Part shown: one piece after another, positions 46,148 through 54,690 of the stretch
Layout: each line of letters starts with the position of its first letter
Numbering within the stretch: the stretch's first letter is position 1
From: Verrucomicrobiaceae bacterium
Lineage (GTDB): Bacteria; Verrucomicrobiota; Verrucomicrobiia; Verrucomicrobiales; Verrucomicrobiaceae
Reading direction: 5' to 3'
NCBI GenBank assembly: GCA_016795485.1
Contig: JAEUHM010000056.1
Span: forward strand, 1 to 60,126
Length of the DNA: 60,126 nt
Notes under the pieces: model-generated
The model's input: the letters and a program-made list of their open reading frames with translations, nothing else
Told to the model about the DNA's origin: nothing
Databases searched by the model: none
Translations under genes and position numbers: made by a program

Positions 46148-46610
46148 CTTTAGACGGTCCTTGCGGACGCGCCAGCAGTTCCGCAGGGGCAGGTTGAAGC
46201 TTTTCCCTTATCCGGTCAGGTATCGTCACCGCCTTCATCTGCTTCTTTTCGGGATCTTTTCGCACACACGCAGCCGTGATGCGCCCTTCGGCCGCCAGTT
46301 GCCCCCCCTTCTTCCAGAACCGGAACACGTAGCGCACCACTTTCCCGCGCACCTCCTCCACCAGCAACTCCGTGACGAACTCCTCTTCGAAGAACAGCGG
46401 CTGCAAATAGTCGCACGAGGCATGCACCCGCGGCCAGCCCACCCGCTCTTCTGGCCCGGCCTCCCCGTCCGTGATGCCCAGCCCCAGAGACCTAAAGAAC
46501 GCATGCTCTGCGCGCTCCATGTAGCGGAAAAAATTGGAGAAGTGGACGATCCCCGCCATGTCGGTGTCAGAGAACTGGACGCGGTCCGGGTATTCAAAGC
46601 GGTGAGCCAT
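46128..46610 (-). CDS. 4HBT/YbgC-like acyl-CoA thioesterase
   Basis: Start at ATG 46610 (MAHRFEYPDRVQFSDTDMAG), with AAGG upstream; 160 residues. The hotdog signature VQFSDTDMAGIVHFSNFFRYMERAEHAFF is present with the catalytic Asp of DTDMAG. The family hydrolyses acyl-CoA thioesters as homotetramers in the cytoplasm. It begins a minus-strand operon with the membrane protein and the CoA ligase, so one enzyme makes and another breaks thioesters. It is divergent from pgk. Confidence 0.87.
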   Translation of the reverse strand: MAHRFEYPDRVQFSDTDMAGIVHFSNFFRYMERAEHAFFRSLGLGITDGEAGPEERVGWPRVHASCDYLQPLFFEEEFVTELLVEEVRGKVVRYVFRFWKKGGQLAAEGRITAACVRKDPEKKQMKAVTIPDRIREKLQPAPAELLARPQGPSKDGTSIQ

Positions 46611-46695
46611 ACCCTTACTCAACCCGGCCTCGCCAGGGTTCCAACTCAAAAATCACCTGCAAACCGGGTACGCCCTGTGCTAAGGGACCGGGACC

Positions 46696-47910
46696 ATGCC
46701 AAAGAAAACCATTCGTGACATCGACCTGACCGGAAAACGCGTATTCGTCCGCGTGGACTTCAACGTGCCGCTTGAGGAAAAAGACGGCCAGATGGTCATC
46801 ACCGACGCCACTCGCATCCAGGAGACCCTGCCCACCATCAAGTTCCTCATGGAAAAAGGCGCGCGCATCATCCTCGCCAGCCACCTTGGCCGTCCAAAAG
46901 GCCAGCGCGATCCCAAGCAGTCCCTTGCCCCTGTAGCCCCAGCCCTCAGCGCCCTCATTGGCAAGCCCGTGGCTTTCGCCAGCGACTGCGTTGGAGAGGA
47001 AGCCAAGGCCAAAGCCCTCGCCCTCGGCAATGGCGATGTTCTCCTCCTTGAGAACACCCGCTTCCACGCTGGAGAAGAAAAGAACGACCCTGAGCTAGCC
47101 AAAGGAATGGCAGAGCTTGCCGAAGCCTTCATCAACGACGCCTTTGGTTCCGCTCACCGCGCCCACAGCTCCACCGCAGGCATTGCAGACTACCTCCCTT
47201 CCATCTCCGGCCTCCTGATGGAGAAAGAGCTCACCTGGCTCAACGACGAGCTAGAGACCCCAGACCGGCCATTCGTCGTCATCCTCGGCGGCGCCAAGGT
47301 CAGCGACAAAATCGGCGTCATCAATCGCCTCCTTGAGAAAGCAGACACCATCATCATCGGCGGCGGCATGGCTTACACCTTCCGCAAAATCGTCCAGGGC
47401 ATCTCCATCGGCAAAAGCCTCTACAAACCAGAGTGGGAGCCCATCGCTCAAGCCGCTCTCGACAAAGCCCAAGAGCGTGGCGTCAAGCTACTCATCCCCG
47501 TGGACGCCATGATCACTGACGCCTTCGACTTTGACGCCAAGAAACTCGGCAACACCAAATACACCAACGTCAACGAAAGCATCCCAGACGGCTGGGAAGG
47601 CGTCGACATCGGCCCTGAGTCCGTCAAGCTCTTCAGCGAGGCCATCGCCGCAGCCAAAACCGTCATCTGGAACGGCCCCATGGGCGTGTTTGAAATCAAA
47701 GAAGCCGCCAAAGGCACCTTCGACATCGCCGAAGCCGTAGCCGCCAACACCTCAGCCAAAACCATCATCGGCGGCGGAGACAGCGTCAAAGCCGTCAAGA
47801 AAGCCAAGCTCGGAGACAAAATGACCTTCATCTCCACCGGAGGCGGAGCCAGCCTTGAGCTCCTCGAAGGCAAAGCCCTCCCAGGCGTCACCTGCTTAGC
47901 CGAGAAATGA
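46696..47910 (+). CDS. pgk: phosphoglycerate kinase
   Basis: The 404-residue enzyme shows the full family layout: VFVRVDFNVPL, ASHLGRPKG, LLLENTRFHAGE, VILGGAKVSDKI, the nucleotide-binding GGGDSVKAVKK and STGGGASLELLEG. It interconverts 1,3-bisphosphoglycerate and ADP with 3-phosphoglycerate and ATP in glycolysis. Its length is normal for bacteria (about 390-405). tpiA follows after 116 bp on the same strand, a common glycolytic pair. A start at ATG 46696 gives the usual N terminus. Confidence 0.97.
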   Translation: MPKKTIRDIDLTGKRVFVRVDFNVPLEEKDGQMVITDATRIQETLPTIKFLMEKGARIILASHLGRPKGQRDPKQSLAPVAPALSALIGKPVAFASDCVGEEAKAKALALGNGDVLLLENTRFHAGEEKNDPELAKGMAELAEAFINDAFGSAHRAHSSTAGIADYLPSISGLLMEKELTWLNDELETPDRPFVVILGGAKVSDKIGVINRLLEKADTIIIGGGMAYTFRKIVQGISIGKSLYKPEWEPIAQAALDKAQERGVKLLIPVDAMITDAFDFDAKKLGNTKYTNVNESIPDGWEGVDIGPESVKLFSEAIAAAKTVIWNGPMGVFEIKEAAKGTFDIAEAVAANTSAKTIIGGGDSVKAVKKAKLGDKMTFISTGGGASLELLEGKALPGVTCLAEK

Positions 47911-47925
47911 CCTAGCGGGTTGAGC

Positions 47926-47962
47926 GATGGTTGAGCAACTGCTGAGCAGTTCTCTAGCCATC
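47926..47962 (+). other. long hairpin between pgk and tpiA
   Basis: GATGG (47926-47930) pairs with CCATC (47958-47962), GAG with CTC, and AACTGC with GCAGTT around a TGA loop, with one bulged C and a small internal loop. There is no T run, so it is not a standard terminator. It could act in RNA processing or stability, or partly decouple the two genes. Confidence 0.45.
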
Positions 47963-48026
47963 CTTCATCCTCCACAACGACCACCGCCAACTACTGCAAC
48001 CCACCGCAAACGAGCCCCCAAAGACC

Positions 48027-48812
<786 letters not shown>

Positions 48813-48998
48813 AGCACAGCCATCCACGCCTCCAAACGCACCTTCCTGCCTGCCCTAGTTCCCGTCCGAAACGCGGCAAAACCGCAAAAGTCGTCCTGGG
48901 GCAGGTCCCACCTCTCGGGAAGCTGCATCGCCCGTCCTACAAAGGCTCCAGCTCACTCCGGGACTCGAATCGGACGACCGGAAAAGGGAACAGGAAAG

Positions 48999-49334
48999 TC
49001 GGGATGCCTTTCCAGCTCGTCCGACAGCACTTCCGGAGACTCCGGCAGTCCTTCCAGCTTGTCCGGCGACACCCCCGGAGACTCCGGTAGTCCTTCCAGC
49101 TCGTCCGACAGCACCACCGGAGACTCCGACAGTCTTTCCGGCTCGTCCGACAGCACCCACGGAGACTCCGGCAGTCCTTCCGGCTCGTCCGGCAACACCC
49201 CCGGAGACTCCGACAGTCCTTTCAGCTCGTCCGACAGCACCTCCTGAGACTCCGGAGGTCCTTGCCGATGATCCGACGAGGCATACCGAGACTCCGGAAC
49301 CGTTTTCCGGTCGTCTGAAAACACCTCCGGAGAC
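48999..49334. repeat. 21-bp tandem array 2 (16 units, alternating 42-bp pairs)
   Basis: From 48999 every 21st base starts a unit with TCCG or a close variant; 16 units run without a slip to 49334. Two unit types alternate: B (TCCGGCAGTCC...TTCCAGCTCG) and A (TCCGACAGCAC...CGGAGAC), so the higher-order period is 42 bp. Degenerate units occur at 48957-48998 and just after 49334. Read on the minus strand, each unit shows CGG, nine bases, AA and so on, the same pattern as array 3. Open frames through it exist only because 21 is a multiple of three. The rest of 48813-49357 holds no gene. Confidence 0.9.
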
Positions 49335-49357
49335 TCCTGCCGTGGAACTGTGCGGAA

Positions 49358-51673
49358 CTACGTGGTGATCGTGCCCAAAGAGTAGTCGGGGAGCTTGGAG
49401 TCGCTTCCGGATGCGGCCCGTTGCGTGAACTGCTTCCGTTTCGCTCCTGCAAAGGTCAGCGCCACGATGCTGAGCGTGACGACGGAGCTTAGCGGCATGA
49501 GCACGGCTGCTACGAGTGGACTGAGCATGCCGTGCCAGCCAGCGACTACGGCGGCGATGTTGTAGGTGACGGCGAATGCGAACACACGACGCACTGCGGT
49601 CTTGTGTAGCGCGCCGAGTTGAATGAGACGCGTGACGAATCCCATGCTGTGGCCCAGGAAGTAGAAGTCCGCCTTGTGTTCCAAGAAACTGCGGCCTCCC
49701 ACTGGACTGCCGGAGACACTTGCGGCATCGAAGGCGAGGCTGTCGTTGGCTCCGTCTCCAATGTAGAGCGTGCGAGGGCGATGTCCGGCATCTCCGTCTG
49801 CCACGATGGCTGCTTTCTCTTCTGGAGTGAGGCTGTGCTTCCACTCGTCTGAGCCGAGGCCGAGTTGGGTGGCAATGGAAGCCACTTTCTCTTCGCGATC
49901 TCCGCTGAGAATCATGACGGAATGCTTCCGGGCCTTGAGTTGGGCGACTTCCGCGACCGACTCTGGTCGTAGTTCATCGCGGAAACGCAAACGAGCCACG
50001 ACTAGGCCATCACGCACGAACTCCGCATCGCTTGTGCGGTCCTGCGGGCGGCGGAGAGCCCACTTTCCGAAGCTAAGACCATGCCCAGCTGTCTCACTGA
50101 CTTCTTCTCCCGCAAAAGGATCAGCACCTGGGCCTATTGCATCAAACAAACTCCGGCTTACCGGGTGCAAATTGCCGCTAACAAGGTGACGCAGAGCGCC
50201 GCGTGCCTCTGCATCAAGATCCGCAAGTGCTTCCGGGTTAGCCAAAGCTGGGTTCTCCAGCGTGAGGGTGCCTGTTTTATCAAAGATGACCCGCTGGATG
50301 CGGGCGAGGCGCTTCCAGATGCCCACCGCACGCACGAAGACGCCGCTCTGTGCTGCTCTGGACGCGGCGAGCTCGTCTGCGAGTGGCATGGCGACTCCCA
50401 ATGCACACGGACAAGACACCACGAAGATGGAGATCATGACCGAGAGGGCTCCGGCGATATCATTTTTCTGAATCCACCACGTGAGACCACCGGCTACGCC
50501 TGCGAGGATGACGATGATGAGGTAGTAACGCAGGAGTTTCTCCAGCACGAGGTCTCGGTGGTCGCCCTCGCGTCGTGCGTCGATGAGGGACTTGAGCGTG
50601 GAGCGCTCCCAAGTCTCCAGCGCGATGGCAGAGATGGGTTTGGTGCCGATGTTGAGCGCGCCGGAGGGTAGCATCTGGCCGATGGAGCGTGTGCAGGCTT
50701 CGCTCTCGCCATTGATCCACTCTAGGCTGATGCTGGCGCTGGATTGAGCGAGTTCTGCCGCCACGGGACACGCCTGGCCGGGAGCGATCTCGAACAACTC
50801 ACCGGACTTCAACTCGCGGGCCTTGGTTTCATCAGGCAGCGATGGATCACGCAGAAGTTTGCGGCGATTTCGTGCCACGGCTGCCTGTTGGAGCCAACGT
50901 CCGCCTAACATGAGGAAGATGAACATGGCTACGAAGTCGAAATACTTGAGTCCGCTCACCCCGGCCATCCATCCGCCAATAGAGCCGATGTAGGCGGCAA
51001 AAATGCCAAGAGTGATAGGAGTATCGATGCTGATGACACCGCCACGGAGGCTCTGGATGGAGCGACTCGCAAAGTAGCTGCCGCCCACGAGCAGGGCCAT
51101 GGTAGCAGATCCAGCTGCGATGAGGTCAAACCACGGCGCAAACCTGAAATCCGGTGGCATGCCGAAGTAAGCTGGGAGGGAGAAGGCCATGGCGTTCATG
51201 GCAAAGGCACCACAGGTGCCTGCACGGCGTGCGAGATCGCTGGCCGGGTCTGAGCCGTCAGCTCTAGCGGGTCCAAGCAGATAACCGAACTGCTGGAGTT
51301 GCCGCGCAAAGGCGATCATGTCCACCGGGGACTCGCCCATGTAGAAGGTGATCTCGCCGCGAGCAATGTCTGCATTGATCCGTGCGCCTCCTGCACGGGT
51401 GAAGAGGTTTTCAATCAACCAGATGCAAGCCATGCAACTCAACCCCTGAACTGAGACGCGGATGGAGTTGTTCTCGGGCTTTAGCCATTCGTAGTCCTGC
51501 TCCCGCAATGCCTGGGGCGAAACCGGGCCGAGGGAAGAGTCTGCCAACTCGTAGAACCTGCTGAGACCTGTTTCATGCAAGAGAGACCACACGTGGGCAC
51601 AACCGGAGCAGCAGAACTCATCGTTGCGTGCTGCCGGGATCGGTGTGGAGCAATGTTTACACTTCAGATTCAC
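49358..51673 (-). CDS. ccoI: copper-type P1B ATPase for cbb3 oxidase (CcoI/FixI)
   Basis: Start at GTG 51673, preceded by GGAGG at good spacing; it overlaps the TauE-like gene by 17 bp. The 771-residue protein has an N-terminal Cys-rich metal domain (CKHCSTPI...CCSGCAHVW), a heavy-metal-associated domain with SCMAC, membrane helices, the CPC ion site SCPCALGVAMPLA, the phosphorylation site DKTGTLT and the hinge GDGANDS. CcoI proteins move Cu across the inner membrane for assembly of the CuB site. It ends the cbb3 operon. Confidence 0.93.
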   Translation of the reverse strand: MNLKCKHCSTPIPAARNDEFCCSGCAHVWSLLHETGLSRFYELADSSLGPVSPQALREQDYEWLKPENNSIRVSVQGLSCMACIWLIENLFTRAGGARINADIARGEITFYMGESPVDMIAFARQLQQFGYLLGPARADGSDPASDLARRAGTCGAFAMNAMAFSLPAYFGMPPDFRFAPWFDLIAAGSATMALLVGGSYFASRSIQSLRGGVISIDTPITLGIFAAYIGSIGGWMAGVSGLKYFDFVAMFIFLMLGGRWLQQAAVARNRRKLLRDPSLPDETKARELKSGELFEIAPGQACPVAAELAQSSASISLEWINGESEACTRSIGQMLPSGALNIGTKPISAIALETWERSTLKSLIDARREGDHRDLVLEKLLRYYLIIVILAGVAGGLTWWIQKNDIAGALSVMISIFVVSCPCALGVAMPLADELAASRAAQSGVFVRAVGIWKRLARIQRVIFDKTGTLTLENPALANPEALADLDAEARGALRHLVSGNLHPVSRSLFDAIGPGADPFAGEEVSETAGHGLSFGKWALRRPQDRTSDAEFVRDGLVVARLRFRDELRPESVAEVAQLKARKHSVMILSGDREEKVASIATQLGLGSDEWKHSLTPEEKAAIVADGDAGHRPRTLYIGDGANDSLAFDAASVSGSPVGGRSFLEHKADFYFLGHSMGFVTRLIQLGALHKTAVRRVFAFAVTYNIAAVVAGWHGMLSPLVAAVLMPLSSVVTLSIVALTFAGAKRKQFTQRAASGSDSKLPDYSLGTITT

Positions 51674-52313
51674 AACAACAGCCTCCAGGCCCGCCAAAGA
51701 GAGTTCCACGCAACCGCCAGGCGAGAGTGACGGCTGCAATGAGCGCGAGTCCGCGCTGAAGACGCTTCATTCCAACAGGAGAGAGCGTGATTCCTGCCCG
51801 CTGAAGGCCCATTTGAGCCATCGCAAGCAGTGGGAGTGTGCCTAGACCAAAAGCCACGGAAAACTCCGCGCCTGATGCGGCGGAACCGTTTGCCATCGAC
51901 AGACCGAACATGAGGTAAAGCGGCCCGCAGGGCAGAAGCGGGGTGGCAAGGCCTAACATCGCAGCACGTGCATTGGCTCCCATTTTGGTGATACCCAGGC
52001 GAATGCGAGCCATTGGCATCGAGAGGAACTTGGGTTTGGGAATCCAGGCGTCTAACCCGATGCCAACCACGGCAAGTGCAATCACCAGGAGCCACGGAAG
52101 CACTGCAACACTGCGTTTTTCCAGCCACCAGACAGGCAAGGTGCCGATCCAGCCCGCAAGAGCGCCAACGATGCCGTAAGCCGCAATGCGGGTGCCATGA
52201 TAGACGCCTACTTTGCTGCTAGAACACGCCAGCGGCCCACACATGCCCACGCAGTGTAGACTGGTGACCAGTCCTGCGATGAAGGCAGCGGTGATGGAGT
52301 CTACGGAGTTCAT
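51657..52313 (-). CDS. TauE/SafE-like membrane protein in the cbb3 operon (COG2836 type)
   Basis: The 218-residue protein has about six hydrophobic helices and the N-terminal motif AAFIAGLVTSLHCVGMCGPLA of the sulfite exporter TauE/SafE-like family that accompanies cbb3 oxidase genes, often with CcoI. His and Cys residues in LHCVGMCG and the Cys-rich C terminus (GGCCCESE) could bind copper; this is inference. It lies 19 bp after the small H-like gene and overlaps ccoI by 17 bp. Confidence 0.87.
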   Translation of the reverse strand: MNSVDSITAAFIAGLVTSLHCVGMCGPLACSSSKVGVYHGTRIAAYGIVGALAGWIGTLPVWWLEKRSVAVLPWLLVIALAVVGIGLDAWIPKPKFLSMPMARIRLGITKMGANARAAMLGLATPLLPCGPLYLMFGLSMANGSAASGAEFSVAFGLGTLPLLAMAQMGLQRAGITLSPVGMKRLQRGLALIAAVTLAWRLRGTLFGGPGGCCCESEV

Positions 52314-52332
52314 GGCGGAGCAGCCCTTTGGT

Positions 52333-52503
52333 TCAGTGCGTGATCTGGATGACTTCCGGCTGATGTTTGTAAGCCAGAACGAAAAGAGTAGTCCAAGCAG
52401 CGAACAGAAGGGCGAACGCGGCGATGACTAACAGCCAAGGACGGCGTCCAAGGAAGCCAGGAGCGTCACTGCTGGAGGTATTTTTTGGGGTCGAAGGGTT
52501 CAT
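52333..52503 (-). CDS. small single-helix protein in the cbb3 operon (CcoH/FixH position)
   Basis: The 56-residue frame starts at ATG 52503 inside the 3' end of ccoG (38-bp overlap, different frame). It has a polar N terminus MNPSTPKNTSSSD, one membrane helix (PWLLVIAAFALLFAAWTTLFVLA) and a short tail YKHQPEVIQITH. It occupies the place of ccoH between ccoG and the TauE-like gene, but it is far shorter than FixH/CcoH and no FixH motif is visible, so a reduced or substituted CcoH is a hypothesis. Confidence 0.7.
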   Translation of the reverse strand: MNPSTPKNTSSSDAPGFLGRRPWLLVIAAFALLFAAWTTLFVLAYKHQPEVIQITH

Positions 52504-53905
52504 GAGAGCTATTTTGGTTACCAGCCTGTGCACCAGTGAACTCCATGGGCTTTGTTTTTGATGACGTGCCATCTGCCACATCTGTGACGACGACATGGAG
52601 TTCAAGAGTCTCAGTGTAATCTGCCTGCGGCATGGAGAGGATGACGGGGCGCACTTCCTCGCCGAGGGGGGCAAGCTCCAGCGGCAGGTCAATGCCGGTG
52701 GCTTTCAGAGAAGGTGGGAGATTCCCCTCCAGGCTGAGTTTGTAGGTGCGTGTGGAGTTGCGCTTGTTGATGACACGGATGAGGAACTGGTTCCGCAGTT
52801 GGCCATTCTCTACATAGAAGGGAGCTCCCGTCATCCGCACGGCACTGGCACGCACCCAGGACATGCGGGATACGCTGAACGAAAACACGCTGATACCAAT
52901 GGCGAGCAGCAAGGTGTAGAAAATAGTGCGCGGACGGATGTAGTTGGTTTTACCGCCGCCAAGACCAACGAATGAGTCGTAGCGGACGAGCCCGGGCTTG
53001 CGCCCCACTTTGTGCATGATGTCATCACAGGCATCCACACAGGCAGCACAGCCGATGCACTCGAGTTGAAGTCCGTTGCGGATATCAATGCCAGTGGGGC
53101 ACACTTGCACACAGCGATTGCACGAGACGCAGTCGCCGGCGTTTGGGTCGCCCGCCTTGCCGCGAGGCTCACCGCGCTTTTTGTCGTAGCCGATGATCAT
53201 CGAGTGATCATCGGTCAAAGCCGACTGCATCCGGCCATAAGGGCAAAGAATGACGCAGAACTGCTCCCGAAACCAACTGAAGCTAAAGTAAAGCGCACCG
53301 GTGAGGAAGATCACCACGCTGAAGGCGATGATGTGATTCTCCGGGGAGTGCTTCATCATGTCATACAGCGCGGAGATGGAGACGAAGTAGCTAAGGAAGA
53401 CGTGAGCAATAATGGCGGCGAGCAGAAGAAAGATGCTGTGCTTTAGCACGCGCTTGAAGATCTTGGCGTTGGTCCACGGTGCGTTGTCCAGAGCACGGCG
53501 CGCCGATGCATCCCCGTCGATCATGCGCTCCACGCGGCGGAATACGTGCTCCAGAAAGACGGTGTAAGGGCATGTCCAGCCACACCAGATGCGCCCGAAC
53601 AGAGAAGTAATGTAGAAAAGAGAGAAGCCGAGCCCAGTGATCAGGAAGAAGAAAACCCAGAGGTCTTGAGTGGCAAGAGTGAGGCCAAAGAAGTGAAATC
53701 GCCTCTCAGCAACGTCTAGGAACACCGCCGGGAACCCATTCACCGGGATCCACGGCAGTGCGACATAGATGATGAGGAGCAACATGGCCACCAGACGGCG
53801 TGCCATGGTGAATCGTCCCTTCACGTCTGCTGGGTGAAGCATCTTCTTGGAGCCATCTTCGTTGATGGAGCCTAGCGAGACGAGGTTGGGCGATTGACGG
53901 TTCAT
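52466..53905 (-). CDS. ccoG: cbb3 oxidase accessory protein CcoG (FixG/RdxA)
   Basis: The 479-residue protein has several membrane helices and two ferredoxin-like clusters, CVSCNRCVQVCPTGIDIRNG and CIGCAACVDACDDIM. The conserved RIWCGWTCPYTVFLEHVFRRVE and the C-terminal Ig-like FixG domain (from about residue 355) are present. CcoG is needed for cbb3 assembly, probably through Cu reduction. It starts 1 bp after ccoP ends. Confidence 0.95.
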   Translation of the reverse strand: MNRQSPNLVSLGSINEDGSKKMLHPADVKGRFTMARRLVAMLLLIIYVALPWIPVNGFPAVFLDVAERRFHFFGLTLATQDLWVFFFLITGLGFSLFYITSLFGRIWCGWTCPYTVFLEHVFRRVERMIDGDASARRALDNAPWTNAKIFKRVLKHSIFLLLAAIIAHVFLSYFVSISALYDMMKHSPENHIIAFSVVIFLTGALYFSFSWFREQFCVILCPYGRMQSALTDDHSMIIGYDKKRGEPRGKAGDPNAGDCVSCNRCVQVCPTGIDIRNGLQLECIGCAACVDACDDIMHKVGRKPGLVRYDSFVGLGGGKTNYIRPRTIFYTLLLAIGISVFSFSVSRMSWVRASAVRMTGAPFYVENGQLRNQFLIRVINKRNSTRTYKLSLEGNLPPSLKATGIDLPLELAPLGEEVRPVILSMPQADYTETLELHVVVTDVADGTSSKTKPMEFTGAQAGNQNSSHEPFDPKKYLQQ

Positions 53906-53906
53906 C

Positions 53907-54521
53907 TTACTTCACGGTTGCTGGCGCGGCGGCACCTGCCTTCTTTGGCGAGTCTGCTGCGAGAGTGAATGGTTCGCCCTTCTTGTGATGGCTCATGATG
54001 AATGCGACGACTTCCGTGATGCGTTTCACGCCGAGAGCGCCTTCCCAAGCCACCATGCCTTTAGTGATGTCAGGCGCGCCCTTGCGAACGATGTGCAAGA
54101 CATCCAACGGATTGCCGCCGTGCTTCCACTCTTTGTCCTTGAGCGGAAGGCCTGGTAGTTTAGCTCCGGCAAGCGTTGCGCTGAGGTCAGGCGCGTGACA
54201 AGCCGCACAAGTGGTGAGGAATGTCTGCTTTCCTGCCTCCACGGTGGTGGGGTCTTGGGAGAGTTCCCAGAGCTTGTCGTCAGTGACGTTCTCCAGTTCT
54301 TTGGCGCGTGCGTCAGCGATCACCTTCAGATGATCGTCAAGGCGTTGCTCATCGGTACGGCCTACGTGACCCTGGTAATAAACGGCCCAGTGAATGACAA
54401 ACCAGACGATGGTGATGTAGAGAGTAAAGAGCCACCAGTTGGGCAGCTTTTGATCATACTCCTGAATGCCGTCATAGACGTGCTCCCGAAGTTGCGGTTC
54501 GTTGTTAGATGGTTTGTTCAT
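53907..54521 (-). CDS. ccoP: cbb3 oxidase subunit CcoP, single-heme form
   Basis: Start at ATG 54521 (MNKPSNNEPQLREHVYDGIQEYDQKLPNWW), giving 204 residues. The N-terminal YDGIQEYDNxLPxWW-like motif and membrane helix (LFTLYITIVWFVIHWAVYY) are characteristic of CcoP. Only one heme site, CAACH at about residue 113, is visible, with a Met ligand candidate downstream (KGMVAWEG); standard CcoP has two hemes and about 280-300 residues, so this is a short version. It lies 1 bp after ccoQ. Confidence 0.9.
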   Translation of the reverse strand: MNKPSNNEPQLREHVYDGIQEYDQKLPNWWLFTLYITIVWFVIHWAVYYQGHVGRTDEQRLDDHLKVIADARAKELENVTDDKLWELSQDPTTVEAGKQTFLTTCAACHAPDLSATLAGAKLPGLPLKDKEWKHGGNPLDVLHIVRKGAPDITKGMVAWEGALGVKRITEVVAFIMSHHKKGEPFTLAADSPKKAGAAAPATVK

Positions 54522-54522
54522 G

Positions 54523-54678
54523 TCAGTCGTCGAGTGGGATGTTGGACATGCGCTGTGCTTTTTCACGCTTGAGGAAGAGTCCCCTGGTGCACATGAGCAG
54601 GAAGACGAACGCGGTGGTGCCAAAGGCAATGTAAGGCACCACGTTGTGCCAGTTCTCTAAAAGGACGCGGCGAAACAT
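54523..54678 (-). CDS. ccoQ: cbb3 oxidase subunit CcoQ-like small protein
   Basis: The 51-residue frame starts at ATG 54678, 12 bp after ccoNO, and ends 1 bp before ccoP. It has one membrane helix (VVPYIAFGTTAFVFLLMC) followed by a basic-then-acidic tail (RGLFLKREKAQRMSNIPLDD). Position between the catalytic subunits and ccoP, size, and one helix all match CcoQ, which stabilises the complex. Sequence similarity of CcoQ proteins is generally low, so the name rests mainly on context. Confidence 0.8.
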   Translation of the reverse strand: MFRRVLLENWHNVVPYIAFGTTAFVFLLMCTRGLFLKREKAQRMSNIPLDD

Positions 54679-54690
54679 AGGTCAGGTGGG

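Noticed and set aside
48855..49844. Long minus-strand frame rich in Gly/Val/Arg repeats, and a second one rich in Glu/Ser/Pro (48953-49324)
   Set aside because: They are translations of the 21-bp array in two phases and the longer one overlaps ccoI in another frame.
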